A stretch of DNA of 64,000 nt from Saprospiraceae bacterium. GTDB taxonomy: Bacteria > Bacteroidota > Bacteroidia > Chitinophagales > Saprospiraceae. Positions 55,209 through 64,000 of this stretch are shown here, in pieces. The stretch covers positions 158,845 to 222,844 of the forward strand of contig JANQSS010000258.1 in NCBI GenBank assembly GCA_028279185.1. Reading direction: 5' to 3'. The notes beneath the pieces are model-generated. The model was not told where the DNA came from, did no database searches, and was given only the letters and a program-made list of their open reading frames with translations. The translations under genes and the position numbers were made by a program. Positions within the stretch are counted from its first letter, which is position 1; each line of letters starts with the position of its first letter.

Positions 55209-58200
55209 TCATTCACCGATGATCATCTTTCGAACGGCGCGGTGATCATCAGTTTTCAGCCTATAGTATAGAACACCGCTAACATTTCCAAGCTCTCTCA
55301 AGCTTACTGCGATGCTATTCAATCCTTTAAATCCTTGACCTTCGATTTGATGCAATACACGACCTTGTGCACTGTACACGGATAATTCATATTCCTGATC
55401 TTCGGAGAGATTGAATCGAATCGTAGTCATTTGCTTAAATGGATTTGGTTCATTCTGATATAAAACGAATCCTTCCAATTCATTGTCCATTAGATCAAGT
55501 TTGATTTTTGACAGGGTCAAATCAAACTTGTTTCCATTTGCATCGAACCATTCGGAAGGAACGGTAGAATTAATCGTCCAACTCAATTCTTCGTGCGACA
55601 CAGGTTCTGCAAGACGCAACCACATAATAGGTTGACTGTAGTCTTCTACCTCCCGTTCGCTGATCCATGCTAACCGGATCATGTTTCGTTCAATTAATCC
55701 GTGGTTAATCTCATTCGTTTCAAAGTTGAATTCATCGTTTGGCACGATTTCAACCAATTGCGTAGGTACGTCTAATTTAATTTCAGCTTGCCCACCTTGG
55801 ATGAAATAGTCACTGCGCAAGAAGATAGGCAACAAGACTGTGCCATCATCCTGACGTAGACCTTCGCCCAACTCAAGTCGAACAGATTGTTGCGAGCGGG
55901 TATCAGCACCTGCCAATGACATATCGGCTGAAAAATCCAAGTCAGCTGTTTTCACGCCAATGAAGTCTGCATCCAACATATCTTCTCTGTTATGATAGAC
56001 CATAATATGATCTGGCGTATTGTAGTGAAATGGATTGGTAGCATCGCTCAAATCAAAATGCGCATCGTAAAACGTCCAGCTAGGAATCGGTAAAGATTCG
56101 TCAATTCCAAGTAGTAGTTTTCTAATATGAAGCACATCACGAATATCAATAAGTCTGTCCTCATTAACATCAGCTGCATAATAGAGATATGGATCCGATA
56201 GCAATTCTATTCCGGCTATGTGTCTGAATAAAATAGACAAGTCGTAGGCAGTTACGCCGTTCAAATAGACATCAGCTTTATCAGCATCCAACCTATGGAA
56301 TGTGTTCGAACTCACTGGTCCGAACATGAAATTTCCATCTTCATTCGTCATTTCCATCGCCGCGTCAAGATTTAACATGACTTCCGTATTCATAATCGGA
56401 TCGTATAAAGCTGTTTGAACAACGCCGCCGATGGCAATTGGTCTGATCATATTACATAAGCTGTCTTGATCGGTAACTCCAAATTCAGACTCACAACTAT
56501 CGACATTTCCTTGTTCGTCTATAGAGTATATCCATGCCCTGAAAATCATTCCAACGCTATCACACCCAACGGTGATCAGGGTGTCCGTCGGATCATTCAA
56601 TGTGTACGTAATGGTTATATCCTCAATTTCCGTACAGTTGTCTACCACCCCGGTAATGACAGTGTCTACGTTCAAGTCAACTGTTAAATCATCACCAATG
56701 TTGTATTCCCATTTCAAGCAGACCATTTCAGGCCTAACAGTGTCTGTTACGAATATTTCCATGATGAAAGAATCTACATTTCCACAAATGTCAGTTGCAT
56801 AAAAGGTAACATCGGTCGCTCCCCCGGGGTAAGTACCTGAGGCATTCGGACCATTGTTTGTTGCGAAGAGAGAATTATTCGTAATTGTCAAGTTGTTGCA
56901 ATTGTCACTTGCCGTTACATCAGGTAACGTCACTTCAGCCATACACAATGTATCAGCAAGGAACGTGTCTGTTTGAACGATCGGATTGATGACTGGTGCA
57001 ATTGTATCAAAAATGCCAACAACTTGTGTAAAGGTCCATTGCCCATCTCCGGTATTAGGATCGAAATTACATATATCTGTTACCGTATAATCTACTTCGA
57101 ATGTCATACAGCCAAATGTCGCAGGAACGATTTGAGTAACTGAAGAATCAACAGTTATCGCATTACAAGTATTAATATTTGGATCCAAAACTGGTAGTGT
57201 CAATGGGATGTCATCGAAGTCCACACAATCAAAACTTGCGATCGTATCCGCTGGCCAGATAAAATTGAGTGAATCAAGTACAGATTGGCCAATTACGGTT
57301 ATAACTTGTGTACATGAAGCCGTATTACCCGCCGCATCGGTTACTGTAAAGCTTCTCTCAATAGTTCCAACACCACAATCATCCAAGTTGATCATCGAGT
57401 CGCTAGAAGTAAGCGCAACACCCGGACAATTATCACTGAATGTTGGTGAGCCGAACAGGCTCAAAGGCGATAAATTATCATCGCAATTTACTGTGGTATC
57501 TCCAGGACAGGCGATGGCTGGTGAAATAGTATCGAGCAACGTTATCGTGAACATACAGGTGTCTGAATTACCTGAACCATCTGTTGCAATGTAGGTCACT
57601 GTTGTCATACCTCCGGGGTAAATACCGCTGGCAATGAGTAAGTCGTCCCCATTCCCGTCATTTGTAACCGTAACATCTCCACACGCATCGTCAACAATTG
57701 GTGGTGGAACGGTTACAAACAACTGACATGAATCCGGATTCAAGAAAGCTGTAATGTCATCCGGACATGAGATAGAAGGTGCCTGATCATCGGTTACTAC
57801 AATTGTCTGGTCACAACTCGCACTATTTCCGCAGGCATCAGTAGCCATCCACGTTCGTGTAATGGTATACAATACTGTTCCACTACCCGCAACGGTTACA
57901 TCAACATATGTCAGCGTGATAGAATTGTTACATTCATCCATTACTGTCGGCATTCCAGTGCTTGCCGGCATGGTGTCTGCGTCACAATTCACCGTCAGAT
58001 CAGCGGGACATGTAATTGTTGGTGGCGTTTCATCTACGACAACAATATTCTGATCGCAACTTATGCTATTACCACATGGATCCGTCGCAGTCCATGTTCG
58101 TACGACACTGAAGGTATTGGGACAGGACCCCTGAGTCGTTGAATCAGAAAATGTAATTGTCGTGCTGTTGCAAGCATCATCGGCAGTAGCTGAACCTGTA

Positions 58201-61160
58201 TTAGAAGGATCAGTGTTTGCCGGACAATCAATGGTTACATCTATAGGGCAGGTGATCGTTGGAGGCAATACATCTTCAACAATTATAACTTGCGTGCAAG
58301 AAGAAGCATTCCCGCAATTATCAGTGGCCGTCCATACACGGTCGATTGAAAATGTATTCGGGCAAGATCCAGGTGTGACGTTATCAACATATGAGATTAC
58401 GGGGCTGTTATCACATCCGTCAATAGCGGTCGCCATGCCATTTGCCGTTGCGCTCGTATCTGCCGGACAAGCAAGGGTTGTACTCGTGGGACAAGTAATA
58501 ACAGGTGCCTGTACGTCGCGTACTACGATTGTTTGTTGACAAGTCGCGGTGTTATCACAAGCATCTGTTGCGGACCACGTCCGAATGAGTGTATAATTAC
58601 TAGGACAGCTTCCTGGTATGGTGCTACTGGAATAGGACACATCGATGGTCGTCATATCACATAAATCGGTCGCCGTCGCCGGCCCTCCTGTTGCAACAAC
58701 GGACGTGTCCATATCGCAATTCAAGGTAAAGTCCCCAGGACACATTATGCTTGGTGGTGCATTATCCACAACAATTATCGTTTGCGAACATGAAACTGAA
58801 TTTCCGCAAAGATCCGTAGCCGTGAATGTTCGAACTAATGTAAACGCTCCTGGACAAGCACCTGGTGTGACAACATTGACATGCGTGACCACTACACTGT
58901 CATTACATTCTTCTGTCACCGTGGGCATGCCTGTTACAGCAATAGCCGTATCCGCTGGACAGTTCAATGTCATAGTCCCAGGGCAATCCATTACAGGAGC
59001 CGTGTTGTCTACAACATCCAATACCTGAACGTGCGAAGCTGAGTTATCGCATAGGTCTGTTGCTGTCCATCGTCTGTATACGGTGAAGGTATTAGGACAA
59101 GACCCAAGGACTACTGAATCACTGTATGTGACAATTACATCATTGCAGTCATCTGTGGCCGTCCCGATCCCAGTATTTCCCACCGAAGTATCAGCCGGGC
59201 AGTTGAGTACCATATTCGGTGGACAAACAAGAATTGGAGGATTGTTGTCTTCAACCGAAATCGTCTGTTCGCAGGAAGAAGAATTACCGCATAAATCCGT
59301 AGCAGTCCATCGCCTAATAATGGTAAATGTATTTGGGCACGATCCATCAAGAACGGTATCCGAGTATGTTATCAAAGGGGGATTGTTACATTCATCTGTA
59401 GCGGTAGCCATCCCAGCAACAGCAGGACTTGTATCAGCAGCACATCCCAAAACAATTGCAGGTGGGCAATTGATGATAGGGTCAGTGTCATCTATAACTA
59501 TAATGTTCTGTTCACAAGTCGATTGATTTCCCATTACATCTGTGGCTACAAATGTTCGCACAAAGCTGTAGGCTCCGGGACATCGTTCACTTATAATTGA
59601 ATCAGACCAAGTCAACACAGCTGAACAATTGTCGTCAAATGTAGGCATGCCAGTCATACTAACCGATGTATCCGCGGGGCAGTCCAACTGTACAGATGGC
59701 GGACAATTGATTGTAGGTCGAATGTTGTCTTGAACACTTACGTTCACCATGCATACATTCATATTTCCCTGGATATCACGGATTTTAACCGCAATCATTA
59801 CCGAGTCGCCAACATCATTGCAACAAAATGTGATTTCGTCACCAAAAATTTGATCATTCGGGTCTCCACAGTCAGAATCTACCCGTCGAATCATGGTATC
59901 CAAAAGTCCACAATTGTCAAAATAGTGATAGTCGAAAAAATCGTATCGCACTGTGACGGTACCGCTGTTTCCAACTGATATATTTACTGGGTGAATTACG
60001 CAAATCGGTGGTACATCGTCAACAACAGTCACATTAAATGAGCATGAATCTACATTGAAACATGGATCACGTGCAATCACTGTGATCGTGTGGTCTCCTA
60101 GGGGAAGCCCTGGAATATTGTTTCCTGTAAAAACGCCGTTTACTTTGTAGAAAAAATCAATGTCTTCATCATCGGAACAAAGATCACTGGCATTGATATT
60201 CGGAATGACAAAATCGGCCAGACAATCCATAGTAGCGTTAATAGTCATATCCGCAGGGCAGTAAATCGTTGGCGGTATGGTATCAACGATGTGAATATGC
60301 TGCGTATCACGTCTCGTCTCAGCCGTACACCAATCAGTTGCGATGAAAACACGTTTGATAACCGATGAATTGCCACACTTAGGCAATGTCATGTCTTGAT
60401 GCGTCAGTGCTATCATACACAGGTTTGCCAAAGGCAACCCACCTATTGTAGGTTCACCTGTTACATTTACATCCGTGTTGGTTTCCGGGCAACTAAGTGT
60501 AATGTCAGCCGGGAATACAATATCATCCAAGTCTCCCTTTTCAAATAGAATAATTTGGGTACAAGAACTACTATTACCGGACTCGTCCGTAACAGTCCAT
60601 GTTCTGTCAATTTTGAACACATATGGATTTCCTCCCATGCAAACCAAATTCATTGTCGTTTGTGAAAAGGTTAGTGTCAGATCGACTGAATCTGTACAAT
60701 TATCGGACATTATCGAAGGCCGAACACTATCCGGCAATAAAAATGGATCGACCGTACAAGGAAGTCTGACAGTATCGCATTCTATTATTGGATCTAATTT
60801 GTCTTCGACAGTTACTTCTGACCAGCACGAATTTCCCGTGCTCGTGTCTGTTACCATGACATCAATGGTCATACCAACTTGATCGCAGGTCACTGTGTCG
60901 ATGCCCATAGGTGGATCGACAATAGTCACAATGAAATTATCGTAATTTGGAAATGGTTGAGCCAATAACATTTGTGGCAGGATAACGGCAAATCCAACTT
61001 CGTTCACGGAAACCTGAATACCTGAATGACAATACATTGGCGATTCATGAAAATGCCGATCATCGTTTGCCGACATGCCACTTCCACCAGAATCAGCAGT
61101 AGCCAACCAGGGAATGAGTAAGGTAAGAAAGAGTAGGGTTACTTGTATACTACGTCTCAT
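55209..61160 (-). CDS. Giant HYR-repeat T9SS cargo protein
   Basis: A 1,983-residue secreted protein from the ATG at 61158-61160 (MRRSIQVTLLFLTLLIPWLATA, a signal peptide). Between about residues 485 and 1130 stand eight consecutive HYR modules of about 80 residues with a common plan: PPxIxCPxxxxLxCPADT, then TGMxTATDxCN, a YSDS strand, GSCPNTFxxxRxWTATDxCGNSxSCxQxIxVxD. More divergent HYR domains lie on both sides. A SdrD/CarboxypepD-like unit, a dockerin-like EF-hand (AADVNEDRLIDIRDVLHIRK), DFIGVKTADL and a type A sorting domain (LYQNEPNPFKQMTTIRF to RKMIIGE) complete it. Cys pairs in each module suggest a rigid, disulfide-bonded surface stalk. Confidence 0.9.
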   Translation of the reverse strand: MRRSIQVTLLFLTLLIPWLATADSGGSGMSANDDRHFHESPMYCHSGIQVSVNEVGFAVILPQMLLAQPFPNYDNFIVTIVDPPMGIDTVTCDQVGMTIDVMVTDTSTGNSCWSEVTVEDKLDPIIECDTVRLPCTVDPFLLPDSVRPSIMSDNCTDSVDLTLTFSQTTMNLVCMGGNPYVFKIDRTWTVTDESGNSSSCTQIILFEKGDLDDIVFPADITLSCPETNTDVNVTGEPTIGGLPLANLCMIALTHQDMTLPKCGNSSVIKRVFIATDWCTAETRRDTQHIHIVDTIPPTIYCPADMTINATMDCLADFVIPNINASDLCSDDEDIDFFYKVNGVFTGNNIPGLPLGDHTITVIARDPCFNVDSCSFNVTVVDDVPPICVIHPVNISVGNSGTVTVRYDFFDYHYFDNCGLLDTMIRRVDSDCGDPNDQIFGDEITFCCNDVGDSVMIAVKIRDIQGNMNVCMVNVSVQDNIRPTINCPPSVQLDCPADTSVSMTGMPTFDDNCSAVLTWSDSIISERCPGAYSFVRTFVATDVMGNQSTCEQNIIVIDDTDPIINCPPAIVLGCAADTSPAVAGMATATDECNNPPLITYSDTVLDGSCPNTFTIIRRWTATDLCGNSSSCEQTISVEDNNPPILVCPPNMVLNCPADTSVGNTGIGTATDDCNDVIVTYSDSVVLGSCPNTFTVYRRWTATDLCDNSASHVQVLDVVDNTAPVMDCPGTMTLNCPADTAIAVTGMPTVTEECNDSVVVTHVNVVTPGACPGAFTLVRTFTATDLCGNSVSCSQTIIVVDNAPPSIMCPGDFTLNCDMDTSVVATGGPATATDLCDMTTIDVSYSSSTIPGSCPSNYTLIRTWSATDACDNTATCQQTIVVRDVQAPVITCPTSTTLACPADTSATANGMATAIDGCDNSPVISYVDNVTPGSCPNTFSIDRVWTATDNCGNASSCTQVIIVEDVLPPTITCPIDVTIDCPANTDPSNTGSATADDACNSTTITFSDSTTQGSCPNTFSVVRTWTATDPCGNSISCDQNIVVVDETPPTITCPADLTVNCDADTMPASTGMPTVMDECNNSITLTYVDVTVAGSGTVLYTITRTWMATDACGNSASCDQTIVVTDDQAPSISCPDDITAFLNPDSCQLFVTVPPPIVDDACGDVTVTNDGNGDDLLIASGIYPGGMTTVTYIATDGSGNSDTCMFTITLLDTISPAIACPGDTTVNCDDNLSPLSLFGSPTFSDNCPGVALTSSDSMINLDDCGVGTIERSFTVTDAAGNTASCTQVITVIGQSVLDSLNFIWPADTIASFDCVDFDDIPLTLPVLDPNINTCNAITVDSSVTQIVPATFGCMTFEVDYTVTDICNFDPNTGDGQWTFTQVVGIFDTIAPVINPIVQTDTFLADTLCMAEVTLPDVTASDNCNNLTITNNSLFATNNGPNASGTYPGGATDVTFYATDICGNVDSFIMEIFVTDTVRPEMVCLKWEYNIGDDLTVDLNVDTVITGVVDNCTEIEDITITYTLNDPTDTLITVGCDSVGMIFRAWIYSIDEQGNVDSCESEFGVTDQDSLCNMIRPIAIGGVVQTALYDPIMNTEVMLNLDAAMEMTNEDGNFMFGPVSSNTFHRLDADKADVYLNGVTAYDLSILFRHIAGIELLSDPYLYYAADVNEDRLIDIRDVLHIRKLLLGIDESLPIPSWTFYDAHFDLSDATNPFHYNTPDHIMVYHNREDMLDADFIGVKTADLDFSADMSLAGADTRSQQSVRLELGEGLRQDDGTVLLPIFLRSDYFIQGGQAEIKLDVPTQLVEIVPNDEFNFETNEINHGLIERNMIRLAWISEREVEDYSQPIMWLRLAEPVSHEELSWTINSTVPSEWFDANGNKFDLTLSKIKLDLMDNELEGFVLYQNEPNPFKQMTTIRFNLSEDQEYELSVYSAQGRVLHQIEGQGFKGLNSIAVSLRELGNVSGVLYYRLKTDDHRAVRKMIIGE

Positions 61161-61286
61161 GATAAAAAATTTTAATGGATAGAGCAAAGGCGCTCAGAAT
61201 GGTTATATGTAAAATAATTATAATTTATATATTATTGTTGTTTAATTGTAAATATATTATAAAATATTATAATATGTTTGAATAAA

Positions 61287-61323
61287 AAATAACCAGAAAG
61301 CATACATGCCTTCCGGTTACTTG
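61287..61323 (-). terminator. Rho-independent terminator
   Basis: Stem on the minus strand AACCGGAAGGC against GCTTTCTGGTT with two mismatches, followed by a T-rich run. It ends the 61330-63681 gene. Confidence 0.75.
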
Positions 61324-61329
61324 TTTATC

Positions 61330-63681
61330 TTAATGATTTACAATTAACTTCATGTGACTAACATCTCCTGTACTCGACGTAACTCTCACCAAAAAGAGTC
61401 CAGCAGATAGGTTCTTAGTTGGAATTATCAATTCTCGCTGAGTCTGATTAGTAATTGCGAATTGAACATTTCCGTGACTGTCAAGGACACTAATCTCCGA
61501 GCATGTCCCCTCTTTGCAAATAATGGTGACTGACTCACCTCTTTGCAAGGGGTTCGGATAAATTGTCGCATCGAAAGCTACGTCCTCTGCTTGAGCATCG
61601 ATCTTTTGCTGAATATTTACATCATAAATGATCTCATTCTTAGAATACGCTTCTGCATGCATCAATTCGGTATTCTCAAGGACGAAATCATCTTTTGATC
61701 CGATTGAAAATAAAACATCTCCTTTCTCAATATCATAGTATCGGTCTGCGTCCAAAAAGCTGATTAGTGCTGTATTGTTGACCATATTCGCAAAACCAGC
61801 ATGAACTGGTAATTTTCCAGGTGTTATATGCAAATCGTCAGCAGTCACTTCTACTCCCAGTTGTAAGCCTTGCAAACTTATGCCTTGGTCAGCAATGAAA
61901 TCAAATTGATCATCGCGATAAACTACCACTACATTAAATTCAGGTCTAATTGAGCGTTCATCAGCATTTCCAAATTGGACGCTTCCGTTGATATCCCCAA
62001 TTTTGATTACGGTAAAATCAATATCCGTATGGTGTTGATCGAGTCCATCTACATCCCAATATTCCTCAACTTCCAAAAGCTGATCGTCTACTTCCATACC
62101 TGAGATAAGATTCGTTGGTATAAACCGCCATGCCCGTGCATTCGGTAAGCTCGTAGTGTGATGCAAAAGTAGTTTGCGCAATGTTAATAAATCTTGGATG
62201 TCGACTTCCGCATCCTGATTGGCATCAGCCGCAAATAACTCGCCAACTGTTTCAAACTCATTAATCCCATTGATATGTTTTGCCAGTTTCAAAAGATCAA
62301 ATGTTGACAACCCGAGCATATAATCGTCATCTCCTAGAGGCCGAATCATATAATCACCTGAGTTCATCACGTTGCTAAATTTATACGCCCCGGAAGAATT
62401 GGATGAAGATTCACCTATTTCATCTTGTCCTTCAATTAGTTCCAATGCCATTCCACCAACTGGTATTCCCTGTAAGTTCGACATGGTCCCAGATAAATTG
62501 AACGTAGTTGTATCAATTGGCGGGCACATACCCATATTGTCCTGAATAATTACATATGTCGTGCAGTATTGCTCATTTCCGTCCAAATCCTTCACGTATA
62601 CACGAACTTCCTGTTCTCCCAAATCGTCGCATGTGAAGCGACTAGGCTCAATTCGAAATTGAAGTAAATGCTCGGGTGTACAATTATCAAAACTACCTTT
62701 ATTAAACCATTCTGCATCCACATCTATGTAATAACCATCAGTGTTCATCATAAGATTTGCGGTAAGTCCATTATAGCATATGGGTGTGGGTTTTTTCATA
62801 TCCTTAATCGTAATTTTCATCGTACACGATTCCCAATTTCCGCATGCGTCTTCCGCATTAAAGGTCACATATGTCGTACCAAACGGATAATGGCCACTGG
62901 CATTAGCACCGCCTGAATTTGCATATGGTGAATTGTTCGTGACATTAACACTGCTTCCACATGCGCCAATTCCAGTTGCCGGTGGAATGCTTACGTACGT
63001 TCCAGAACAATTAGGACCTGCAGAAACAGTAACATCAGCTGGGCAATCTAGTGTTAATCCACCAACTGGTTTAATTTTTAATACTTGTGTATAATCCCAC
63101 CTTCCACCAGCATTTGGATAATTTGGATTGTAAGTACACCAGTCAAGAATTGACCATGTTCGCAGTATCTTTTTACACCCACCTCCAAAATCAAAGACCA
63201 AGTCGTCGAATCCGACCATGATTATTGAGCAATCAATATCGTCATAGGTTGGATAATTATAAGGAGCGGGTAAATCATCCGGATGAAGATCTGCTCCACA
63301 ATTATCAGTCATATAGTTGGGAGGCCAATGTATGTTGTACCCGCTGAATCCTCCTCCGCCAACATATATATATTGTGTGCAACTGTGCGCGTTGTTCTGG
63401 TAATCATAAGCGGTCCAGGTTCGTGTAATGTGTCCTGTTCCGCAGCTGTTTAAATGATAATGAACTACGGGATCATCTGCAGGTACAGGGGAACCATATC
63501 CATGAACGTAGGCCCAGCCATAAATACTTAAATCCCACAATTCTGCATCGCAGTCAACAGTCACGTCATCTGGACACTCTATGTGAAATACGGCATCACG
63601 CTCAAAGTTCGAGGCCTTAATAGAATGAAGTTGGCACGTTAAGAACGCCAACAACAAAACGGGAGTAATCTTTGCAAGCAT
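61330..63681 (-). CDS. T9SS cargo protein with HYR-like and dockerin-like domains
   Basis: A 783-residue secreted protein with signal peptide (MLAKITPVLLLAFLTCQLHSIKA). Residues 30-380 hold two to three HYR-like modules (FHIECPDDVTVDCDAELWD, GLTLDCPADVTVSAGPNC). A CarboxypepD-like unit near 400 precedes a dockerin-like EF-hand, AADANQDAEVDIQDLLTLRK near 490, and the FTVIKIGDINGSVQFGNAD segment shared with its neighbours. The C-terminus is a type A sorting domain (ATIYPNPLQRGESVTII to HMKLIVNH). It is the shortest complete member of the local family. Confidence 0.88.
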   Translation of the reverse strand: MLAKITPVLLLAFLTCQLHSIKASNFERDAVFHIECPDDVTVDCDAELWDLSIYGWAYVHGYGSPVPADDPVVHYHLNSCGTGHITRTWTAYDYQNNAHSCTQYIYVGGGGFSGYNIHWPPNYMTDNCGADLHPDDLPAPYNYPTYDDIDCSIIMVGFDDLVFDFGGGCKKILRTWSILDWCTYNPNYPNAGGRWDYTQVLKIKPVGGLTLDCPADVTVSAGPNCSGTYVSIPPATGIGACGSSVNVTNNSPYANSGGANASGHYPFGTTYVTFNAEDACGNWESCTMKITIKDMKKPTPICYNGLTANLMMNTDGYYIDVDAEWFNKGSFDNCTPEHLLQFRIEPSRFTCDDLGEQEVRVYVKDLDGNEQYCTTYVIIQDNMGMCPPIDTTTFNLSGTMSNLQGIPVGGMALELIEGQDEIGESSSNSSGAYKFSNVMNSGDYMIRPLGDDDYMLGLSTFDLLKLAKHINGINEFETVGELFAADANQDAEVDIQDLLTLRKLLLHHTTSLPNARAWRFIPTNLISGMEVDDQLLEVEEYWDVDGLDQHHTDIDFTVIKIGDINGSVQFGNADERSIRPEFNVVVVYRDDQFDFIADQGISLQGLQLGVEVTADDLHITPGKLPVHAGFANMVNNTALISFLDADRYYDIEKGDVLFSIGSKDDFVLENTELMHAEAYSKNEIIYDVNIQQKIDAQAEDVAFDATIYPNPLQRGESVTIICKEGTCSEISVLDSHGNVQFAITNQTQRELIIPTKNLSAGLFLVRVTSSTGDVSHMKLIVNH

Positions 63682-63738
63682 AGTTTTCTTTTTTCAGTTT
63701 TAAGAATCCTACGCTTACTGTCTATATGGGAAATAGCT

Positions 63739-63750
63739 GAGGCAAATATA
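63739..63750 (-). promoter_or_regulatory. Possible -7 element of the 61330-63681 gene
   Basis: TATATTTGCCTC on the minus strand, about 60 bases before the start codon. The same 12 bases occur at 54990-55001 before a paralogous gene. No TTG box lies at the standard distance. Confidence 0.35.
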
Positions 63751-63848
63751 CTTAAATATTACAATTATTTGTAATATGTTTTATATATTTTAACATTTGA
63801 TCTTATAACCATTCACGTATTTGACATATAAATGTTCCCTTTGGGCAT

Positions 63849-63882
63849 TAAAAAACCCCGTTCCAAATCAATGGAACGGGGT
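63849..63882 (-). terminator. Rho-independent terminator
   Basis: Stem ACCCCGTTCC/GGAACGGGGT with an 8-base loop; on the minus strand T6 follows. It ends the partial gene at the right edge. Confidence 0.92.
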
Positions 63883-63908
63883 CTAATAACCTTTACAGTT
63901 TATCAGAT

Positions 63909-64000
63909 TTACTCACCAACAACCATTTTCTTAGTTGCCGTATAGCCATCTGTTTCCACCTGGTAGTATAGAACGCCTGCGGCTGGAATGTCGCTTCGCT
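63909..64000 (-). CDS. C-terminal end of another T9SS type A cargo protein (partial)
   Basis: The last 29 or so codons of a gene that enters from the right edge: SDIPAAGVLYYQVETDGYT then ATKKMVVGE and a TAA at 63909-63911. GVLYYxxxTD and KKMVVGE are the end of a type A sorting domain, closest to the ends of the 55209 and 50663 proteins. It is therefore a fourth member of the same tandem family. Confidence 0.8.
   Translation of the reverse strand, partial: RSDIPAAGVLYYQVETDGYTATKKMVVGE

Noticed and set aside
57208..59526. Plus-strand open frames of 125-147 codons in the HYR gene
   Set aside because: They are antisense shadows created by the regular repeat of the real minus-strand gene; their sequences repeat with the same period and have no start context.
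50663..61160. Cellulosome or carbohydrate-degrading complex from the dockerin-like modules
   Set aside because: No catalytic or cohesin domain is visible in the window; the modules are best read as a calcium-binding unit in T9SS surface proteins.

Overview
The window is chromosomal DNA of a member of the Bacteroidota, probably near Saprospiria; the rank is inferred. Evidence: several secreted proteins end in type IX secretion (T9SS) sorting domains of type A and type B, promoters of the TTG-N19/20-TAnnTTTG kind can be read, Shine-Dalgarno sites are not evident, and PKD, HYR and dockerin-like modules are abundant.

Positions 1 to about 17,060 are an integron-like gene-cassette array. Fifteen cassettes are visible, all read on the minus strand, and the array runs off the left edge. 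Fourteen hairpin-forming 60-70 bp attC-type sites separate them. In every complete cassette the sequence just inside its upstream boundary (GTT plus roughly 6-10 bases) is repeated next to its own downstream attC, which is the hallmark of cassettes that once circularised. The cassettes fall into two blocks. Positions 1-6.4 kb hold exported proteins: lipoproteins, an alpha/beta hydrolase and a T9SS-like beta-repeat protein. Positions 6.5-16.8 kb hold mostly intracellular, defence-like genes: an ATPase plus DUF4435 pair that looks like a PARIS system, an Mrr-type nuclease, a HEPN pair, SMI1/KNR4, DUF3800, a crystallin-J1-type protein and a HhH glycosylase-like protein. The only recombinase (14806-15945) is a tyrosine recombinase with an extra N-terminal domain. 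It lacks the insertion typical of IntI, reads in the same direction as the cassettes, and takes its start codon from inside an attC site. A palindromic core-type site overlaps its stop codon; a second copy lies beside a decayed duplicate of the recombinase 3' end. This is the most unusual system in the window.

Positions 17,173-31,845 return to housekeeping: truA, a T9SS type B protein flanked by 7-bp-periodic repeats, an acyltransferase, PGI/PMI, fabG, a polytopic membrane protein, a PKD-cyclophilin lipoprotein, gyrB, tsaE and alanine dehydrogenase. Positions 32,289-50,503 hold a 2,110-residue PKD adhesin, a thioredoxin-CAP fusion, the rplM-rpsI-rpsB-tsf operon with pyrH downstream, phenylalanine hydroxylase behind an apparent Tyr/Phe-codon attenuator, an adenine/adenosine deaminase, a sigma-54-type response regulator, an M20 amidohydrolase, RNase HI, def and ruvX.

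From 50,663 to the right edge, four related T9SS type A cargo genes lie head to tail on the minus strand. The three complete ones combine HYR-like domains with a dockerin-like module, and each of the four is followed by its own terminator; the largest holds eight consecutive near-identical HYR modules.
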